From the NCBI RefSeq assembly GCF_024362785.1, contig NZ_CP093301.1, forward strand, positions 1,674,001 through 1,738,000: DNA of 64,000 bases, given 5' to 3'. The translations under genes were made by a program, and so were the position numbers. This DNA comes from Evansella sp. LMS18 (lineage in GTDB: Bacteria > Bacillota > Bacilli > Bacillales > Salisediminibacteriaceae). Below the pieces are notes generated by a model. It was not told the DNA's origin, ran no database searches, and saw only the letters and a list, made by a program, of their open reading frames with translations. Each line of letters opens with the position of its first letter. Position 1 is the first letter of the stretch. This document shows, piece after piece, positions 1-8,382 of the stretch.

Positions 1-63
1 AACCCCTGTGGCGGCAGCGGACGCAACGATCGTAGTTCCTAACTTTGTTTGTAAGCTCGTCAT
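1..63 (-). CDS. N-terminus of a secreted protein, cut by the window edge
   Basis: Only the first 21 codons are inside the window. The ATG at 63 is preceded by AGAGGTGG, a good ribosome binding site. The translation begins MTSLQTKLGTTIVASAAATG, which has one early Lys and then a small-residue hydrophobic run, as in the start of a Bacillus signal peptide. The protein family cannot be named from this fragment. Confidence 0.5.
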   Translation of the reverse strand, partial: MTSLQTKLGTTIVASAAATGV

Positions 64-541
64 TTCTCCACCTCTTTTTGAAAAATTAAGTTGGTTTATA
101 ACATGGTATTTTCATAGATTAACTGGTTTGGTATGTACTGTTTTTGTTTCTTTGCTGTCATGTTACTATCTGGTAAACCTTTAATATAGAAGAATTTGCT
201 GCAGAACGTTATGTAATACAAGGCTGTATAAAAAGTTTAACAAGTAAGACAGCAGAATAAGAGGGACTTTTGAACTATTTTAACAACTTTAGACATAATT
301 ATTTTGACTATTTTGACACAGTTTTTTTATTTAGTTGATTAAATGTACTTAAATTATAACCTGTTCTTAGAAAAATAACAGTAATTTGACAATACTGGGC
401 AGCATGAGTTGTTCAATATGGTGAACGTTTGGGTGTTAAAGGTTGTTAATTGTTGGTGCATCATGCATTGGTTCGGGAAATCAATATTTAATGTGTGCAG
501 ATTTAATGGTTTTTTGGCGAGCAGGCATGTGGGGCACTCAT
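64..541. other. AT-rich non-coding region upstream of the edge gene
   Basis: No ORF with a ribosome binding site is seen on either strand. The stretch is AT-rich and probably holds the promoter of the leftward gene that starts at 63. GGTTCGGG near 470 resembles part of the 52-bp repeat that follows, so this may be a decayed extension of it. Confidence 0.4.
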
Positions 542-694
542 GCGTTACCTTTCTTCATGGATTCCCATTAGTTCGGGCATGATGGGCCCTCCTGCGTTAC
601 CTTTCTTCATGGATTCCCACTAGTTCGGGCATGATGGACGCTCCTGCGTTACCTTTCTACTCAAATTTCACAAAGTTCGGGCACTCTGGGCCGG
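542..694. repeat. 52-bp tandem repeat, three copies
   Basis: Copies start at 542, 594 and 646, each with GCGTTACCTTTCT, giving an exact 52-bp period. Copies 1 and 2 differ at only a few positions; copy 3 is diverged in the middle but keeps AGTTCGGGCA. No gene crosses it. Its period differs from the 21/82-bp arrays elsewhere in the window, so I treat it as a separate repeat. Confidence 0.85.
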
Positions 695-738
695 ACCCTT
701 TAACCTTTTATCCCCTAAAATGTTTCATATAATAATAG

Positions 739-771
739 AAACCAGCAAGAGGGGGAGTCTTGCTGGTTTCA
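739..771. terminator. Perfect 13-bp hairpin
   Basis: GAAACCAGCAAGA and TCTTGCTGGTTTC pair perfectly around a 7-nt G-rich loop. There is no strong T-run on either side, so it may be a weak terminator for the lipoprotein genes to the right or simply a structured repeat. Confidence 0.4.
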
Positions 772-813
772 AATCTGCGTACATATATATTTACAAAAAT
801 CAAGGGGGATGGG

Positions 814-845
814 AAATTGTGCGGGGCCAGACCCCAGACAATTTT
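814..845. repeat. REP-like GGGGCCAGACCCC element, copy 1
   Basis: AAATTGTGCGGGGCCAGACC continues into CCAGACAATTTT, an imperfect palindrome. The core GGGGCCAGACCCC recurs at 3650-3662 and, in reverse, at 46862-46874, each next to GCACAATTTT-like sequence. Short palindromes of this kind in bacteria are often REP elements; no transposase of the REP-associated type is in this window. Confidence 0.6.
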
Positions 846-1154
846 CAGGGATATTGGCAGCGGGCTGCTGGGGGGACAGCTTCCCTCTGCTTTATCCCTG
901 TAACGTTTAGCTTTATATTAAAAAAGAAAGGGATGTTATTTTGCTTTTTGGCTGCGCATTTTCATTCCATATGCAGTCAAGAGTAACAGGAATGCAGCAA
1001 TACTGACCTTTCCTTTATCGGGTGGAAGGTCAATTTACATGATTCCTTACCCATAGTGGGTTGGCCCTCCGGCAGTTTATGACGGAGAGCCGCCTGAATA
1101 AATAAATCGTAAACAATTTCTGATGATCATAATAACCTCTTTTTTCAAAAAAGA

Positions 1155-1430
1155 TTATCCGTTATTATCATTCAGATCATCATCGAGGATATCGTTGTTG
1201 TTGCCAAGATTATCCTCATCACCCAGGTCATCGTTAAGACCATTGTCGCCGAGATCATTGTTACCCATATCGTCATTGCCGAAATTATTATCCATATCGT
1301 CTTCGATGATTGGGTCGTTGTCGACTGGGTCATTGATCATATTATTGTCGTTATCCCCGCCACCACAAGCACCTAACATGCCTACAGTGAGTACAGCGGA
1401 TAAGACAGACAGCATCATCTTTTTCTTCAT
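1155..1430 (-). CDS. Small Asp/Asn-rich lipoprotein (paralogue 1)
   Basis: 91 residues. An N-terminal lipoprotein signal (MKKK, hydrophobic stretch, lipobox LGAC with Cys22) predicts export and attachment to the outer face of the membrane. The mature part is almost wholly Asp, Asn, Gly, Leu and Ile with no recognisable fold, and is very acidic. AGGAGG lies just before the ATG. It is the most downstream of five similar genes in a row on the same strand (1155-2971), which share the signal sequence more closely than the acidic tail. I do not recognise a named family. An acidic surface lipoprotein would suit a salt- or alkali-exposed cell, but that is inference. Confidence 0.75.
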   Translation of the reverse strand: MKKKMMLSVLSAVLTVGMLGACGGGDNDNNMINDPVDNDPIIEDDMDNNFGNDDMGNNDLGDNGLNDDLGDEDNLGNNNDILDDDLNDNNG

Positions 1431-1585
1431 CTCTTTTCCTCCTGTTGTGTTTCGTGCTGTTGCAGTCCCTATCCTTCAGATAGGAATATCAGGCCGGCAT
1501 TTTGGCAGCCAGCCTGAAGTGAAGGGTACTAAATTACTTCGAGATTAGGATGACCTGAATTGAATTTATTTATACTTTTTTAAAA

Positions 1586-1951
1586 TTATCCGTTTAAGTC
1601 GTCATTATTGTCATCATCAAGCATGCCGTCGTCATTATTGTCGTCGCCTAGGCCATCATTATTGTCATCGCCTAGCCCGTCATTGTTGTCGTCGCCTAGT
1701 CCGTCATTGTTGTTGTCATCCAGCATGCCGTCGTTATTGTTATTGTCGTCCATCATGCCATCATTGTTATTATCATCGTTAAAATCAGCATCTGTACCTG
1801 CATCGTTATTTTCTTCCGTTGGTCCGTTTTCATTAAACCCGTTATTTTCTCCGTTGAAAACATCATTGTTTTCTCCGTTGTCACCACATGCTCCAAGCAT
1901 ACCTACTGTTAGTGCACCGGATAAAATGGAAAGTGTTAATTTTTTCTTCAT
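1586..1951 (-). CDS. Small Asp/Asn-rich lipoprotein with DDNNNDG repeats (paralogue 2)
   Basis: 121 residues with lipobox LGAC (Cys22) and a signal nearly identical to the downstream neighbour. The C-terminal half (about residues 60-118) is a tandem series of DDNNNDGM/L and DDNNDGLG units. The D-x-N-x-D-G spacing resembles calcium-loop repeats such as thrombospondin type-3 or dockerin loops, so metal binding is possible; this is inference from spacing only. A good AGGAGG site precedes the ATG. The tail is encoded by near-identical short DNA repeats, so its length is likely to vary between strains through slippage. The function is unknown. Confidence 0.8.
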   Translation of the reverse strand: MKKKLTLSILSGALTVGMLGACGDNGENNDVFNGENNGFNENGPTEENNDAGTDADFNDDNNNDGMMDDNNNNDGMLDDNNNDGLGDDNNDGLGDDNNDGLGDDNNDDGMLDDDNNDDLNG

Positions 1952-2097
1952 TGTGAATTCCTCCTAAAGTAATTTTCTAAAGATAGTTTTTTTAAAGTAT
2001 TGAAAAGCTTCGGGTATTTCCTGCTGTTTTGACTTCACTTCTCTAATACGTTACACCTTCACCGTTAAACAAAAGTAAAGGCCTATTTGGAAAGTAA

Positions 2098-2119
2098 GAC
2101 CCTTTCCTTATCGAAAAGG
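2098..2119 (-). terminator. Hairpin downstream of lipoprotein paralogue 3
   Basis: GACCCTTTCC and GAAAAGGGTC pair imperfectly around a short loop, just past the stop of the 2185-2346 gene in its reading direction. The T-run is weak. A similar hairpin (GACCTTTCC / GGAAGGTC) lies at 1014-1041 downstream of paralogue 1. Confidence 0.4.
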
Positions 2120-2184
2120 GTCGCCACTGTGCATTTACCACTGTAAAGAGTTATCTAAACCTGTAAACCAGTGAAACCTTTTCG

Positions 2185-2346
2185 TTACATATCTGTGTTG
2201 TCGTCCATGCCTCCGTTATCTTCTAAACCACCGTTGTCGTTAAACCCGTTATCCATTCCAGGGTCATTTCCTCCGTTGTCACCACATGCACCAAGCATTC
2301 CGATTGTCATTGCACCTGCTAATAGAGATAAAGTAAGTTTTTTCAT
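2185..2346 (-). CDS. Tiny Asn/Gly/Asp-rich lipoprotein (paralogue 3)
   Basis: 53 residues, from ATG at 2346 to TAA at 2187-2185. It starts MKKLTLSLLAGAMTIG and has lipobox LGAC with Cys21. The mature 32 residues are Gly, Asp, Asn and Met rich (GGNDPGMDNG, FNDNGG, LEDNGG, MDDN). AGGAGG lies upstream of the start. The signal sequence clearly matches paralogues 1 and 2, which supports a real gene despite the length. It may be anchored to the membrane surface. Function unknown. Confidence 0.7.
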   Translation of the reverse strand: MKKLTLSLLAGAMTIGMLGACGDNGGNDPGMDNGFNDNGGLEDNGGMDDNTDM

Positions 2347-2395
2347 TGTAAATTCCTCCTTGGTTTTTTAAAAATTGATTTCGTTTAATTTTCAC

Positions 2396-2545
2396 TTAAA
2401 AGTTTTCTTCAGTTCCGCCGTCGTTAAATCCGTTATCTTCAAGAGTCGGATCGTCTGCACCTGGATCATTCTCCACTTCTCCGCAGCCTGCCACCATTCC
2501 AAGGGCAAATACCCCGGAGACTATCGACAGCATCAACTTTTTCAT
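2396..2545 (-). CDS. Tiny acidic lipoprotein (paralogue 4)
   Basis: 49 residues, from ATG at 2545 to TAA at 2398-2396. It starts MKKLMLSIVSGVFALG and has lipobox VAGC with Cys21. The mature part (GEVENDPGADDPTLEDNG followed by FNDGGTEENF) is acidic and shares the LEDNGFNDGG pattern with paralogue 3. AGGAGG lies upstream. It belongs to the same array of short lipoproteins and has no recognised domain. Very short genes like this are easily missed in annotation. Confidence 0.65.
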   Translation of the reverse strand: MKKLMLSIVSGVFALGMVAGCGEVENDPGADDPTLEDNGFNDGGTEENF

Positions 2546-2689
2546 TTCCAATTCCTCCTTAATGGAATTAAAAATTTATATTATCAGCCTCGTAATAAGG
2601 ATTTTTGAAAAATTGAATCTTTGATAGCAGTGAAATTAAACTTTTTTCTCATACAAGGCTGTTGTTACCTTTGGGTGTCCCAACTTGGC

Positions 2690-2971
2690 TTACCCGTTGT
2701 TGTCGTTATCTGTACCAAGATCGACGTCTGTATCTTCGTTATTTTCTTCTGTTACGTCGATACCAGCATCGTCTTCTGTGATTTCTGCATCATCCGTATT
2801 GTCGCCAGTGCCGGCTCCACCGTCTCCAGTGTCACCTGACTGTGTTGGCTGGCCATTATCCGCATTGTTCACGTTGCCGTTATCCTCAAAGCCGTCCTGG
2901 CCCTGGCAGGCGCCTAAGATACTTAACGCCATTGCAGCTGATGCAAAAGTTAGTAATGGCTTCTTCTTCAC
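2690..2971 (-). CDS. Small Asp/Gly/Thr-rich lipoprotein (paralogue 5)
   Basis: 93 residues with lipobox LGAC (Cys22) after MKKKPLLTFASAAMALS. The mature region is Asp/Asn/Gly/Thr/Glu rich (NADNGQPTQSGDTGDGG and later EDTDVDLGTDNDNNG), with no predicted globular core. It is the most upstream of the five lipoprotein genes and is preceded by an AT-rich region with a long imperfect hairpin (CACACATTC near 3110 against GAATGTGTG near 3145) that may be a regulatory or repeat structure. The ribosome binding site is GAGGAGGACAG-like. Function unknown. Confidence 0.75.
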   Translation of the reverse strand: MKKKPLLTFASAAMALSILGACQGQDGFEDNGNVNNADNGQPTQSGDTGDGGAGTGDNTDDAEITEDDAGIDVTEENNEDTDVDLGTDNDNNG

Positions 2972-3409
2972 GACTCTGTCCTCCTCTTCTTTTGAAAAAC
3001 AGTGTTGTTGTTGTCTTGCAGTTGCGCTGCGAATTCTTGCGGTGATTCTACTTGATTATTTCACCGAATCTTTCTGACATAAACCATTTCGGAACACTTT
3101 TTACAATGTCACACATTCTTTTTAAAGAGTCACAAAATCCTCTGTGAATGTGTGTGAGAAAACGGAGTAAGTATTTTAAAATAGAGATTTTACTTTGTAA
3201 GGTGTGAAGATGCCCCGGCGGCAGCCATCTTCCCCCTGTGGTAATTTTCTTCGTATAATTAATTCTCTTTATGTCTTTAGGTAAAAAAATTGAGGTTGCT
3301 GAGGAGATTGTATGGGGTTATGTCATGAGGAGCGGCGGTGGTGATGCAGAATCGGGGTAGAGTGCGTTATATATGAAGGTTTGGCGTTTTTTCGGGGAGT
3401 AATCCGGCG

Positions 3410-3572
3410 CGATTTGCACAAGTGAAGGGGTCTTTTGCACAACTTTTTATATGGATCGCACAACTGGGGGAGCCGTTCGCACAACTCTAAATTATACGCA
3501 CAAGATAGGGGTCCCTTCGCACGGCACCGCACCCCGTTCGCACAACTCCCCACCTCATTCGCACAACTTAAA
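3410..3572. repeat. 21-bp-phased array 1 (core TTCGCACAACT), 8 units
   Basis: GCACAA-type cores start at 3416, 3437, 3458, 3479, 3498, 3519, 3540 and 3561. Spacings are 21, 21, 21, 19, 21, 21, 21. The sequence between cores is variable. No promoter or ribosome binding site supports coding. It lies between fabZ and the lipoprotein cluster. Other arrays in the window share this spacing pattern. Confidence 0.9.
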
Positions 3573-3606
3573 ATAACTTTAATTAACCCTCCACCACCCA
3601 CCTCTC

Positions 3607-3662
3607 AGAAATAAAAAGGGCCTGGCCCCTGAACATTTTTAAAAGTTCAGGGGCCAGACCCC
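3607..3662 (-). terminator. fabZ terminator fused to a GGGGCCAGACCCC repeat
   Basis: TGGCCCCTGAAC and GTTCAGGGGCCA form a perfect 12-bp stem. On the minus strand it is followed by CCCTTTTTATTT, a convincing rho-independent terminator about 45 nt past the fabZ stop. The arm nearest fabZ also contains GGGGCCAGACCCC (3650-3662), the REP-like core seen at 814 and 46862. Confidence 0.8.
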
Positions 3663-3703
3663 GCACAATATTGTGTAAAATTGTGGTACACCGCAAAAAA
3701 ATA

Positions 3704-4135
3704 TTATTGTTTGTCGCCCAGTGCAAATGTCAGTTCTGCTTCGGCGACGAGCTTATCGTCCACGTAAGCTGTTCCTTTTCCTTTGCCAATGCTTCCACGC
3801 ACACGGGTCATCTCCACTTCCATGCGCAGCTGATCCCCTGGTTTTACCTGCCCCTTGAATCTTGCTTTATCAATGCCAGCGAAAAATGCAAGGCGGCCAC
3901 GGTTCTCTTCTTTTTTCAGAATGGCTACAGCTCCAACCTGAGCCATCGCCTCAATAATCAGGACACCTGGCATTACTGGATAGTCGGGAAAATGCCCGTT
4001 GAAAAAATCTTCATTTGCTGAAACATTTTTAATCCCTACTGCACGCTGCCCTTCTTCCACTTCTAAAATACGGTCCACCAGTAAAAAAGGATAACGGTGG
4101 GGAATGATTTCTTTTATTTCTTCAATAGTAAGCAT
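3704..4135 (-). CDS. fabZ: 3-hydroxyacyl-ACP dehydratase FabZ
   Basis: 143 residues, normal family length. It dehydrates (3R)-hydroxyacyl-ACP to trans-2-enoyl-ACP in each cycle of cytosolic type II fatty-acid synthesis. The hot-dog-fold signature is intact: [12 protein letters not shown] near the N-terminus, then [20 protein letters not shown] with catalytic His48 and Glu62. The ATG at 4135 has AGGAGGT 8 nt upstream. It is transcribed in the same direction as the EpuA-type gene, flhP, flhO and mbl. In B. subtilis fabZ (ywpB) also lies downstream of mbl-flhO-flhP. Confidence 0.97.
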   Translation of the reverse strand: MLTIEEIKEIIPHRYPFLLVDRILEVEEGQRAVGIKNVSANEDFFNGHFPDYPVMPGVLIIEAMAQVGAVAILKKEENRGRLAFFAGIDKARFKGQVKPGDQLRMEVEMTRVRGSIGKGKGTAYVDDKLVAEAELTFALGDKQ

Positions 4136-4320
4136 TATTAGTACCTCCTGCTATGTTCAGGTTATAAATCCTCTTTCTCAGTTTACTTTCTTTTTAAAAC
4201 CAGCGCAACCCGGTTCCCTCTTTTCCCAAATACACAATAAAACTACACAAAAAACCTTGCACTTCTGTTACCGTGCAAGGTTTCGCTCAAAGGCCAGCCC
4301 TTCCTGCTGCTGTCACGAAA

Positions 4321-5235
4321 TTATTCGCCACCGCCACCGTTAAGGTTTGTGCCTTCATAAATGATGTCATATATATGGAGCCATGTTTCCTGCTCGAAGA
4401 TGTCCATTGGGTTCCCTTCGCCAATGATTCCGTAGCCTACCATGGCGCCAACGACGAGACTGGCCGCGAATAAAATGAGCACGATGATGAGGCGGAGCCA
4501 GACAGGAATCAAACGGATACGGCCTTTCCGTTTCTTTTTGCCTTTATTGCCTTCCTGCTGTTCCTTTTCTTTTCGGCGCTCTTCCCGTGTCTTTGGTTTA
4601 CCTGATGCCATATCTTCTTCCCGGGCCTCCTCTGTCTCAGCTGCTGTATTTCCTGCTGCTTCCTTGTCAGTGTCCGGCCCGATAATTTCCTTCGTGTCGT
4701 CAGTTTCTCCAGCTGAAACCGCAGCTGGAGTCACAAACGCAGATTCCCGCTTGGAAACTCCGTACTTACTCTGGCCACTCGCGGATGAATCCCCCCCACG
4801 AGATGGCGGCGCGATAATAGTGTCTTCCAAATTATCACTCTCTGCGTTTTCAGCTTTGTCCCCAAGGCCAGCGTCTTTTTCAGGATCAGGAGATTCATCA
4901 GCCTCTGCCCCAGAACCCGCTGCAGAATTACCGTCAGCGGAACTATCCTCTGCCCTGTCAGCTTCATGGACGCTTTCCACGTCTGCTCCTGCAGGGGGCT
5001 TTTCACCATCTGCTGAAGCACTGCCCTCTTTGTCAGCATTGCCTGATGCGTCAGCTTCTGTTCCACCCTCATCCGGAGCAGCACCTGCTTTACCTGCCTC
5101 ACCTGAAGCAGCGCTTCCTTTTTCAGCACCATCAGCGGCAGCATCGGTCGCTGCCTTATCTGGCACGGAGTCCTGATTTTTCGGCTCGTTTATATTATTT
5201 TCTTCATTATTATTCCTGTTTTCTTCTCTGCTCAT
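4321..5235 (-). CDS. EpuA/RpoB-associated-type membrane protein with long acidic N-terminal region
   Basis: 304 residues. The last ~70 match the short family often annotated 'DNA-directed RNA polymerase subunit beta' or EpuA (Pfam PF11772): basic RIRLIPVWLR, one membrane helix (about 239-262) ending VVGAMVGYGIIG, then a short outside tail WLHIYDIIYEGTNLNGGGGE. Residues 1-215 are a low-complexity Asp/Glu/Ala/Gly/Ser region, followed by a Lys/Arg/Glu stretch (EERRKEKEQQEGNKGKKKRKG). The usual family member is much shorter, so the ~200-residue extension is the odd part. Other Bacillaceae place this family between fabZ and flhP. The role is unknown; the polymerase name is not supported by catalytic motifs. 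Confidence 0.8.
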   Translation of the reverse strand: MSREENRNNNEENNINEPKNQDSVPDKAATDAAADGAEKGSAASGEAGKAGAAPDEGGTEADASGNADKEGSASADGEKPPAGADVESVHEADRAEDSSADGNSAAGSGAEADESPDPEKDAGLGDKAENAESDNLEDTIIAPPSRGGDSSASGQSKYGVSKRESAFVTPAAVSAGETDDTKEIIGPDTDKEAAGNTAAETEEAREEDMASGKPKTREERRKEKEQQEGNKGKKKRKGRIRLIPVWLRLIIVLILFAASLVVGAMVGYGIIGEGNPMDIFEQETWLHIYDIIYEGTNLNGGGGE

Positions 5236-5276
5236 GACAAACCCCTCGACATTACGGCTTCTCTAAGATTGTAGCT

Positions 5277-6107
5277 TTACCGAATATTGTTGACAAGTCC
5301 CATCATCTCATCGCCGATAGAGATGGCTCTGGCGTTGAACTGATAATTCCGCTGTGCGAGCAGCATTTCCGCTGTTTCCCGCCCCATATCCACGTTCGAC
5401 ATTTCTAACGCTTTCTGCCGGAAAGCGTCCGTACCAGCAGCTTCCGCCATTACATCGGCTTCTTCAAGACCCAGTTCTTCCAGGCCGGAAAAAATAAAGT
5501 TGCTGCCTCCTAATGCGTTTAAAAGCTGAGGTTTTGTAATCTCCACCAGCTGCAGCTGTCCTGCATTCACAACTGCACCGCCCGGCAGCGTCACTTCCAC
5601 CATTCCGTTTTCCCTGATCAGCAGGTCTTCATGGCCCGCCGGTATTGATATAGGTGTACCCGTAGCGGATAAAACATATTCCCCGTCCCGGTTAACAAGG
5701 AGGTTTTCATTTTCCACGGCCGGGTTCGGGGACAAATAGAAAGCTCCGTCCCGGGTAAATCTTCGGTCTCCATCATCGGTTGGAGTAAGTTCAAAGAAAT
5801 AACCTTTTTCCGTCAGTGCGATGTCCAGATCCCGCCCTGTCTCCCGGACCGTTCCCTGTTCAAATCGAACGGAAGTCTGGGCAATTGCCCCGCCGGAACC
5901 GACCCGGATGCCGTTCGGTGTAAGACGGCCAGTTTCCTGCCCTGCCACAGGCTGATTGTTTACCTGCTGAAACAGCAGATCGGCGAATGACGTATCCCGC
6001 CTTTTGTACCCCGTCGTATTAAGGTTGGCCAGATTGTGGCCGGTAGTATCCATTTTATACTGCAGCTGTCCCATCGTAACCGCCGCGCTTATCATCGACT
6101 GGTTCAT
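5277..6107 (-). CDS. flhP: Flagellar distal-rod/hook-basal-body protein FlhP
   Basis: 276 residues. The N-terminal rod motif (MDTTGHNLANLNTTGYKRRD, about 19-38) and the C-terminal coiled segment (SNVDMGRETAEMLLAQRNYQ through MGLVNNIR) are the paired termini that polymerise in FlgG-family axial proteins. No cleavable signal peptide is present; export is by the flagellar type III system. It follows flhO in a row behind mbl, exactly as in B. subtilis, where FlhO and FlhP are the rod proteins. Start ATG at 6107, with GGAGGGACTCGG upstream. Confidence 0.93.
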   Translation of the reverse strand: MNQSMISAAVTMGQLQYKMDTTGHNLANLNTTGYKRRDTSFADLLFQQVNNQPVAGQETGRLTPNGIRVGSGGAIAQTSVRFEQGTVRETGRDLDIALTEKGYFFELTPTDDGDRRFTRDGAFYLSPNPAVENENLLVNRDGEYVLSATGTPISIPAGHEDLLIRENGMVEVTLPGGAVVNAGQLQLVEITKPQLLNALGGSNFIFSGLEELGLEEADVMAEAAGTDAFRQKALEMSNVDMGRETAEMLLAQRNYQFNARAISIGDEMMGLVNNIR

Positions 6108-6167
6108 CCGAGTCCCTCCGTTTCATCGAGAAAATGGTTTTTTCAGCAACAAGCCCTCAGAAACCCG

Positions 6168-6995
6168 TTAACCGATTCGTCCAACATCATTGACCGTTCG
6201 CTCCAGGCTCCTGTCATATGCCTGCAGCACCCTCTGGTTCGCCTCGAATGAACGGAGGGCAGTCATCATTTCAGTCATTGTCCTGGCAGCGTCAACGTTC
6301 GACCGTTCAATAAACCCTTGCTGGAGCTGGTATGTAACTTCCCCGTTACCGATCGCGGTGGCAATTTCATTTTCTCCGTCATACCGAAGGAGGCCGTTCC
6401 CTTCCTTCACGAGCTGGCTCGGGTCCTCAATCACACCAACGTTAATCTGGGCGATCAGTTCGTCATCCGCTGCTGAAAAAACCTCACCGTTTTCGGCAAT
6501 CCGTATATCTTCATTCCCGATATTCATTCTCTCGCCAGCAAGGTCCAGCACATAATTCCCCTGAGGTGTTGTCAAAAATCCTTCCCCGTCAAAAGCAAAG
6601 CTGCCATTGCGGGTAAAGCGAACATCGCCGCCATCTGTTTCCACGGTGAAAACAAGCATGGCCTCTTCCCCAGTTTCCTCATTGGCTGGAACAACACTCT
6701 GAAGCAAGGCAACGTCCGTCGTGTTCCCCGTTTCCTGAATGTCCCCCTGCCGAAAGTCCGGGGTCCTCTCCTGAAGGTATACCCCGGTCGTCAGTTCTCC
6801 AACCGTATGAGACCCAAATCGCTGGGCGTGATTAGTTCCGATTGCTTTGATGAGCTGGTTAGGGAATGAACGAAGGGAAGCCTGGTCCGCTTTGAAGCCA
6901 GGTGTGTTTGCGTTGGTTATGTTATCAGTAAGCATTTCCTGCCGCCGCTGCTGGGCAATCATCCCGGCACCAGCTGTATATATGCCACGAAGCAT
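6168..6995 (-). CDS. flhO: Flagellar rod/hook-basal-body protein FlhO
   Basis: 275 residues beginning MLRGIYTAGAGMIAQQRR. I chose the ATG at 6995 because GAGGTGA lies 6-7 nt upstream and the family starts there; an upstream in-frame ATG at 7052 would add 19 non-conserved residues. The rod motif NITNANTPGFKADQ and the C-terminal SNVDAARTMTEMMTALRSFE and QAYDRSLERTVNDVGRIG are intact. It is paired with FlhP and located behind mbl as in B. subtilis. It acts in the flagellar rod between the export ring and the hook. Confidence 0.93.
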   Translation of the reverse strand: MLRGIYTAGAGMIAQQRRQEMLTDNITNANTPGFKADQASLRSFPNQLIKAIGTNHAQRFGSHTVGELTTGVYLQERTPDFRQGDIQETGNTTDVALLQSVVPANEETGEEAMLVFTVETDGGDVRFTRNGSFAFDGEGFLTTPQGNYVLDLAGERMNIGNEDIRIAENGEVFSAADDELIAQINVGVIEDPSQLVKEGNGLLRYDGENEIATAIGNGEVTYQLQQGFIERSNVDAARTMTEMMTALRSFEANQRVLQAYDRSLERTVNDVGRIG

Positions 6996-7253
6996 TTTTT
7001 TCACCTCAACCTCATATATCATCAACAGCCTGTTTTTTTCAGAACAGACCATTTTAAAAAACCTTACTATGTATATCGGAAAAACAGCCGGCTTCTTTCA
7101 TTATTATGTAAATAACCAAACTAAAGGCCCAGCCTTTCACACAATCTTCCAGAGAAGATGGCGTGATGAGAAGCTGGTTCCTTCGTTTGGTAAAAATAGT
7201 GGTATTTTTCAGCGTCGCTGGTTATTTCTGCTGGAAGGAAGCCTAAAACCAAC

Positions 7254-8258
7254 TTAAATTTTCAGCTTCCGCTGGTTAATCCTGTCCAGGTTTTCGAGCA
7301 TGATGCCTGTGCCGATCGCCACACAGTTCATTGGTTCCTCCGCCACGAAAACAGGTACCTTCAGTTCCTGGGCGAGCAGCTGATCAATGCCGTGGAGGTA
7401 AGCTCCTCCGCCGGTGAGGATAATCCCTCTGTCGATAATGTCCGCAGAAAGTTCAGGCGGTGTTTTTTCAAGCACGTTTCTGGAGGCTTGTACAATATGA
7501 TAGATGGATTCCTCAAGAGCTGAACGAACTTCCTCGGATTTTACAGTAACTGTCTGAGGCAGACCGCTCACCATATCCCGTCCGCGGATGTCCATTTCTT
7601 CGTCCCGTCCGTCGGGAAAAACGGTTCCTACTGTCTTCTTGATTTCTTCGGCTGTTCTTTCGCCGATTAACAGCTTGTACTTTTTCTTGATGTAGCTGAG
7701 GATATCGTTGTCGAAGCGATCCCCGGCAATCTTGATGGAAGAGGCGGTGACAATGTCTCCCATGGAAAGAACGGCTACATCTGTAGTGCCACCGCCAATA
7801 TCAACAACCATGTTTCCGCTTGGCTGGTAAATATCCATTCCCGCTCCAACAGCGGCAACTTTCGGTTCTTCTTCAAGGTAAATATTTTTCCCGCCGCTTT
7901 TTTCCGCCGCTTCGCGAATTGCCTTCTGCTCAACGGAAGTGATATTCGTCGGGCAGCAGATCAATATGCGCGGCTTCACAAACATACCTTTAACGTTAAT
8001 TTTATTAAGAAAGTGCTTAAGCATTGATTCTGTCGTATCAAAGTCGGCAATTACCCCGTCTTTAAGAGGGCGTGTCGCAACGATATTCCCAGGCGTCCGT
8101 CCAACCATTCGAAAAGCTTCGTCACCGACTGCCAAAACTCTTTTTGTTGATGTATCTATTGCTACTACGGAAGGTTCGTTCAGCACGATGCCTTTGCCTT
8201 TCACATGAATGAGCACGTTTGCAGTTCCTAAATCAATTCCAATATCCCTTCCAAACAT
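7254..8258 (-). CDS. mbl: MreB-family actin homologue Mbl
   Basis: 334 residues, full length. It has the actin-fold ATPase motifs: phosphate-1 DIGIDLGTANVLIHVKG, phosphate-2 MVVDIGGGTTDVAVLS, and adenosine motif GIILTGGGAYLHGID. It polymerises under the membrane and directs lateral wall synthesis. I call Mbl rather than MreB because it lies between spoIIID and flhO-flhP, the B. subtilis arrangement; sequence alone does not separate the paralogues easily. The ATG at 8258 follows AGGGAGG. A ~125-bp gap separates it from spoIIID. Confidence 0.93.
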   Translation of the reverse strand: MFGRDIGIDLGTANVLIHVKGKGIVLNEPSVVAIDTSTKRVLAVGDEAFRMVGRTPGNIVATRPLKDGVIADFDTTESMLKHFLNKINVKGMFVKPRILICCPTNITSVEQKAIREAAEKSGGKNIYLEEEPKVAAVGAGMDIYQPSGNMVVDIGGGTTDVAVLSMGDIVTASSIKIAGDRFDNDILSYIKKKYKLLIGERTAEEIKKTVGTVFPDGRDEEMDIRGRDMVSGLPQTVTVKSEEVRSALEESIYHIVQASRNVLEKTPPELSADIIDRGIILTGGGAYLHGIDQLLAQELKVPVFVAEEPMNCVAIGTGIMLENLDRINQRKLKI

Positions 8259-8382
8259 TACATTTTTCCTCCCTGAAAAAATATGGCTAATGACCCTTTA
8301 CATTCCGCATCTGTGTATAGTTTTATGTCCATTGTATCATTTTATCATAATATGTTGAATTGAAGGGAGGAATTTCATTATT

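Noticed and set aside
720-986. 88-residue plus-strand frame
   Set aside because: It runs through a hairpin and a REP-like repeat and has no ribosome site.
1608-1967. Ser/Leu/Pro-rich plus-strand frame opposite the lipoprotein repeats
   Set aside because: It is the complement of the Asp/Asn repeat codons; the minus strand has the signal peptide, lipobox and ribosome site.
4442-5176. Long plus-strand frame opposite the EpuA-type gene
   Set aside because: It is a composition shadow of the Ala/Glu/Ser-rich region; no ribosome site and no family match.
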